Part shown: positions 61,987 to 64,000 of the stretch, one piece after another | Position numbering within the stretch: the first letter of the stretch is position 1 | Layout of the letters: each line of letters begins with the position of its first letter | Source of the DNA: Paenibacillus sp. FSL M7-0420 | Lineage (GTDB): Bacteria > Bacillota > Bacilli > Paenibacillales > Paenibacillaceae | DNA: 64,000 bases | Direction of reading: 5' to 3' | NCBI RefSeq assembly: GCF_038002345.1 | Contig: NZ_JBBOCJ010000001.1 | Span: 5,890,001-5,954,000 of the forward strand | Position numbers and translations under genes: made by a program | The notes under the pieces: generated by a model | Database searches by the model: none | What the model saw: only the letters and a program-made list of their open reading frames with translations | What the model was told of the DNA's origin: nothing

Positions 61987-62498
61987 ATAATCACCTCCTA
62001 GATTACTCTAGCAAAAGATCAATGCAGATAAACGAGAATCATGTTCTCAATAATCAAATAGTTTTCTCCAAATAATTTTTATTTCGGACGAATAAATAAT
62101 AGATTGTCAGGATATAATATATAATAGAGAAATCTACCGAGTATTGGGATAATTTAATTATAGCCTACAGCGATAATCTTAGCAATAATTAACAGTGTTT
62201 TTTGCATATGAAAATCATCATTATTTGGACACTATTATTTGAATAGAATTTTGGCTACTAAATAGTACTATAATTATTAGTAGATTTTTTGCACGATAAT
62301 ACAACTCGAAATTTAAGAGCCATTCAGAAACGTATAAGAATGGCTCTTTTTTAAAGCATATTTTTTACATCTCACTACTACGCAGTATGGTCCTAATGCA
62401 AATCAAGTACCCGTGAAAGGTCTGTCTTAGGTCCAGTCTGCTTTAAGTGTATTCGAAGAACTCGCTGTTATATTTGCGGGCCTCCGATAATTTTTTCG
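61987..62498. other. AT-rich spacer with an orphan terminator
   Basis: No credible gene. A plus-strand terminator (AAGAGCCATTC pairing with GAATGGCTCTT and a T-run, 62314-62354) has no gene upstream in that direction. The spacer may hold a small RNA or be decayed. Confidence 0.5.
62314..62354 (+). terminator. Orphan terminator in the AT-rich spacer
   Basis: A strong hairpin with a run of six T residues on the plus strand, with no annotated gene reading into it. Confidence 0.65.
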
Positions 62499-62690
62499 TT
62501 AATCTCTACCGCAGCCATTTAACGAAGTAACCGTAATGCTTTCCGTAATCCAATAGCGTTCGATCGCGCAGTCCTCCGACCTTTTCGCATTAATCGCGAA
62601 GTCTACCGCCTGGCTAAGCGTTATCTTCGGAAACTCCTTTAGCGTGCGGGCTCCGTTGGGAACGCGCCGCGTACGTTTATTTAACGACAC
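62499..62690 (-). pseudogene. Tyrosine-recombinase (phage integrase) remnant, N-terminal part, frameshifted
   Basis: It starts at GTG 62690 with a good ribosome site (GGAGGT) and reads MSLNKRTRRVPNGARTLKEF, then a core-binding-like TLSQAVDFAINAKRSEDCAIER. After about residue 45 the visible frame stops at 62499. Shifting by one base gives LLDYGKHYGYFVKWLR (62506-62560), the expected integrase continuation, before another stop. So a frameshift has broken an integrase-like gene; the catalytic domain is missing. Together with the neighbouring ErpA piece this marks the end of an old integrative element. Confidence 0.65.
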
Positions 62691-62772
62691 AAAAACGACC
62701 TCCAGTACGCATTAGTCGCGGACTAATAACGTAGTAGAGGTCGTAATCCACAACCCACAAACGGCGTTTTCC

Positions 62773-62806
62773 GGGTTGTTAACTCCGGGCCTTCGGGGTT
62801 GTTAAC
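62773..62806. repeat. Two direct repeats GGGTTGTTAAC near the integrase remnant
   Basis: Copies at 62773-62783 and 62796-62806, 23 bp apart, just upstream of the integrase start. They could be arm-type integrase or repressor binding sites. Confidence 0.4.
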
Positions 62807-62912
62807 GTTCAATTCCACCGCTGCAATCCGTAGCTCCAAACGCCGTTCGCGAGGGGCTGACGTACCGGCTACCGTTCAGATCATCGAAGAGAAAACGCTG
62901 ATGCTCCGCGTC

Positions 62913-63071
62913 TTAGCAAGGCTCAGCCGCCGGATTCCCCGCCTCTTCCTTCGTGCGGAACGAGGAGCCGCAGCCACAGGTGGCGCTGGCGTTGGGGTTG
63001 TTGATGGTGAACCCGCCGGTCATGCCGGATTCCTCGAAGTCGATCTCCAGGCCGTTCAAAACCCAAGCGTA
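62913..63071 (-). pseudogene. Detached C-terminal fragment of an ErpA/YutM-type iron-sulfur carrier gene
   Basis: In frame, the piece reads [16 protein letters not shown], then a [19 protein letters not shown] segment, and ends [10 protein letters not shown] before a TAA. The CGC motif and the GLEIDF strand are the typical C-terminal part of A-type carrier proteins (ErpA, HesB, YutM). Upstream the frame is open only to a stop at 63072-63074, so the N-terminal two thirds are missing. A nearby integrase remnant suggests that the element inserted into an A-type carrier gene, or carried away its end. Confidence 0.7.
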
Positions 63072-63258
63072 TCAAGGGATTTTTCGGTTCACTACAATTC
63101 AGAGTATAACTGTTAATTGTTTTGTAGGTTGTTGATTACGTCATTCCAAGCTTGTGAATCTCGCTGATTCTATTATACCCAAAGTTGGATGAACAGTACA
63201 GCTCAGGAAGCAAGCAAGAGACTATACAAAACATACGATTTACTTTCACCAGAATGAC

Positions 63259-63303
63259 TAAAAAGGCACATAAAGTGGTATTAACCTGTTTACGCGCCTT
63301 TTT
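63259..63303 (-). terminator. Terminator after the DUF4145 gene
   Basis: AAAAAGGCGC-TAAA pairs with TTTA-GTGCCTTTTT, with T-runs on both sides. Confidence 0.65.
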
Positions 63304-63320
63304 TATAATCTATAACGTCA

Positions 63321-64000
63321 CTATTTTGAAATAGCTAAATCGTATTTATCAAGTTCATAAATATTTTCAAGCGTCTTTTCGATTATCTCAATACCTAGAC
63401 GAATTGTTCTACGTTTTGGAAATTCAATTTCGTGAACTGCATAGTTACCTAATTTACGTACTTGGTGCAAAATATTTCTTTGGGGCAATGTTATTATCCC
63501 GAGTTCTTGCAAGCCATTGATTTTGCCTTGAAGATTGTTTGAACGTACCTTTTCTCCATCTTTTTCTACATGTGTACCATCTTCCTTATACACAAACCCA
63601 TCCGATACTTTTATATCCTTACAAATTGCTTCGACTATTGTCCTAAGACCAGCTGCCGGAAGGAGATTAGCCTCTGTATTAAAGGATGCGACAACTTCAT
63701 GATAAACCTGATTGATAAAAGTAGGTACATTTGTAAAGTTATTCACTTGATGAAACATCTTCTTATTTACTACCTCACGTTTTGGTTCTTCAGGATAAAC
63801 TGTATAGGTAGTATCATAGAATAAGTGACCATTTTCATCTACCGCTTGACAATCATCACCAGAATATACGTTTGCAAAACAAACATTATCACACCCTAAA
63901 CACTGAACTATATGGTATTCATCATGAAATTGATAATCGTCATAGTATGATGAACTAATGGTATAGGTTAAAGATACATTGTCTTTGCTTAGAGTATGAT
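63321..64000 (-). CDS. DUF4145-domain protein with a zinc-finger-like N-terminal region (runs off right edge)
   Basis: At least 226 residues; the 5-prime end lies outside the window because the frame is open to base 64000. Before the conserved domain it has a CLGCDNVC segment (CxxCxxxC, a possible zinc knuckle) and a helical linker. The C-terminal 140 residues (MFHQVNNFTNV onward, with GLRTIVEAICK and the GKINGLQELG and LGNYAVHE segments) form DUF4145, often found near or fused to restriction and other defence enzymes. An apparent Met start at 63758 is internal and should not be used. Its role is unknown. Confidence 0.75.
   Translation of the reverse strand, partial: HTLSKDNVSLTYTISSSYYDDYQFHDEYHIVQCLGCDNVCFANVYSGDDCQAVDENGHLFYDTTYTVYPEEPKREVVNKKMFHQVNNFTNVPTFINQVYHEVVASFNTEANLLPAAGLRTIVEAICKDIKVSDGFVYKEDGTHVEKDGEKVRSNNLQGKINGLQELGIITLPQRNILHQVRKLGNYAVHEIEFPKRRTIRLGIEIIEKTLENIYELDKYDLAISK

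Overview
The window looks like a chromosomal segment of a spore-forming, Gram-positive Paenibacillus (my inference, no database search). The evidence is a GC content near 50-55% in core genes, purine-rich Shine-Dalgarno sites, several TTG/GTG starts, sporulation genes (sda, a YheC/YheD-type ATP-grasp protein), Bacillales-specific dnaB/dnaI, coproporphyrin-type hemQ, a three-gene sdhCAB, a YesN-type regulator next to an Lpl-type sugar ABC transporter, and secreted glucan/xylan-acting enzymes.

Layout. 1-4.3 kb: the start of a DEAD-box helicase (runs off the left edge), an SDR oxidoreductase, a CheX-like protein, a LysR regulator and a HisJ-type PHP phosphatase. 4.4-7.5 kb: a nitroreductase, then an IS4-family insertion sequence that landed inside an array of 51-bp intergenic repeats; removing it with one copy of its 8-bp target duplication restores the 51-bp period exactly. 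7.5-10.9 kb: an acetyltransferase, a Tat-type metallophosphoesterase, a potassium channel and a DUF3891 protein. 11.1-15.8 kb: sdhCAB with a divergent LysR regulator and a Fur-box-like site in the shared upstream region. 15.9-22.7 kb: solute-binding lipoprotein and two permeases, a 980-bp spacer full of repeats (51-bp units and a nine-copy decamer of phased A-tracts), then a membrane-bound AraC/YesN regulator. 23-25 kb: ktrB-ktrA potassium uptake. 25.3-31.6 kb: a CPBP protease and a large modular GH81 glucanase. 32-35.6 kb: uvrC with an unusual low-complexity insert, trxA, a GNAT and an unannotated 53-residue membrane protein. 35.8-44.5 kb: a GH43-CBM6 enzyme, dnaB-dnaI, a YuiB-like protein, hemQ, a type II NADH dehydrogenase, a YumC-type ferredoxin/flavodoxin-NADP reductase, and sda, which has a dense cluster of DnaA boxes upstream. 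44.9-50 kb: ATP-grasp spore protein, a small membrane protein, an O-antigen-ligase-like polytopic protein and a GNAT. 50.1-57.2 kb: one operon, GntR - M20 amidohydrolase - MetN - MetI - UroD-like zinc methyltransferase - MetQ - ProC-like reductase - VOC protein, with an 18-bp palindrome ahead of gntR.

From about 57.4 kb to the right edge the character changes to an accessory region: AT-rich orphan genes (a lipoprotein, a TIR-domain protein with its catalytic Glu, a GNAT toxin-antitoxin pair) alternate with GC-richer phage-like debris, including a frameshifted integrase and a detached C-terminal piece of an ErpA/YutM-type iron-sulfur carrier gene beside it. This looks like a decayed integrative element plus defence/toxin cargo.

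The best candidates for something less described are the GntR-controlled methionine-like uptake and demethylation operon, the in-register 51-bp repeat arrays, and the TIR protein in the accessory tail.
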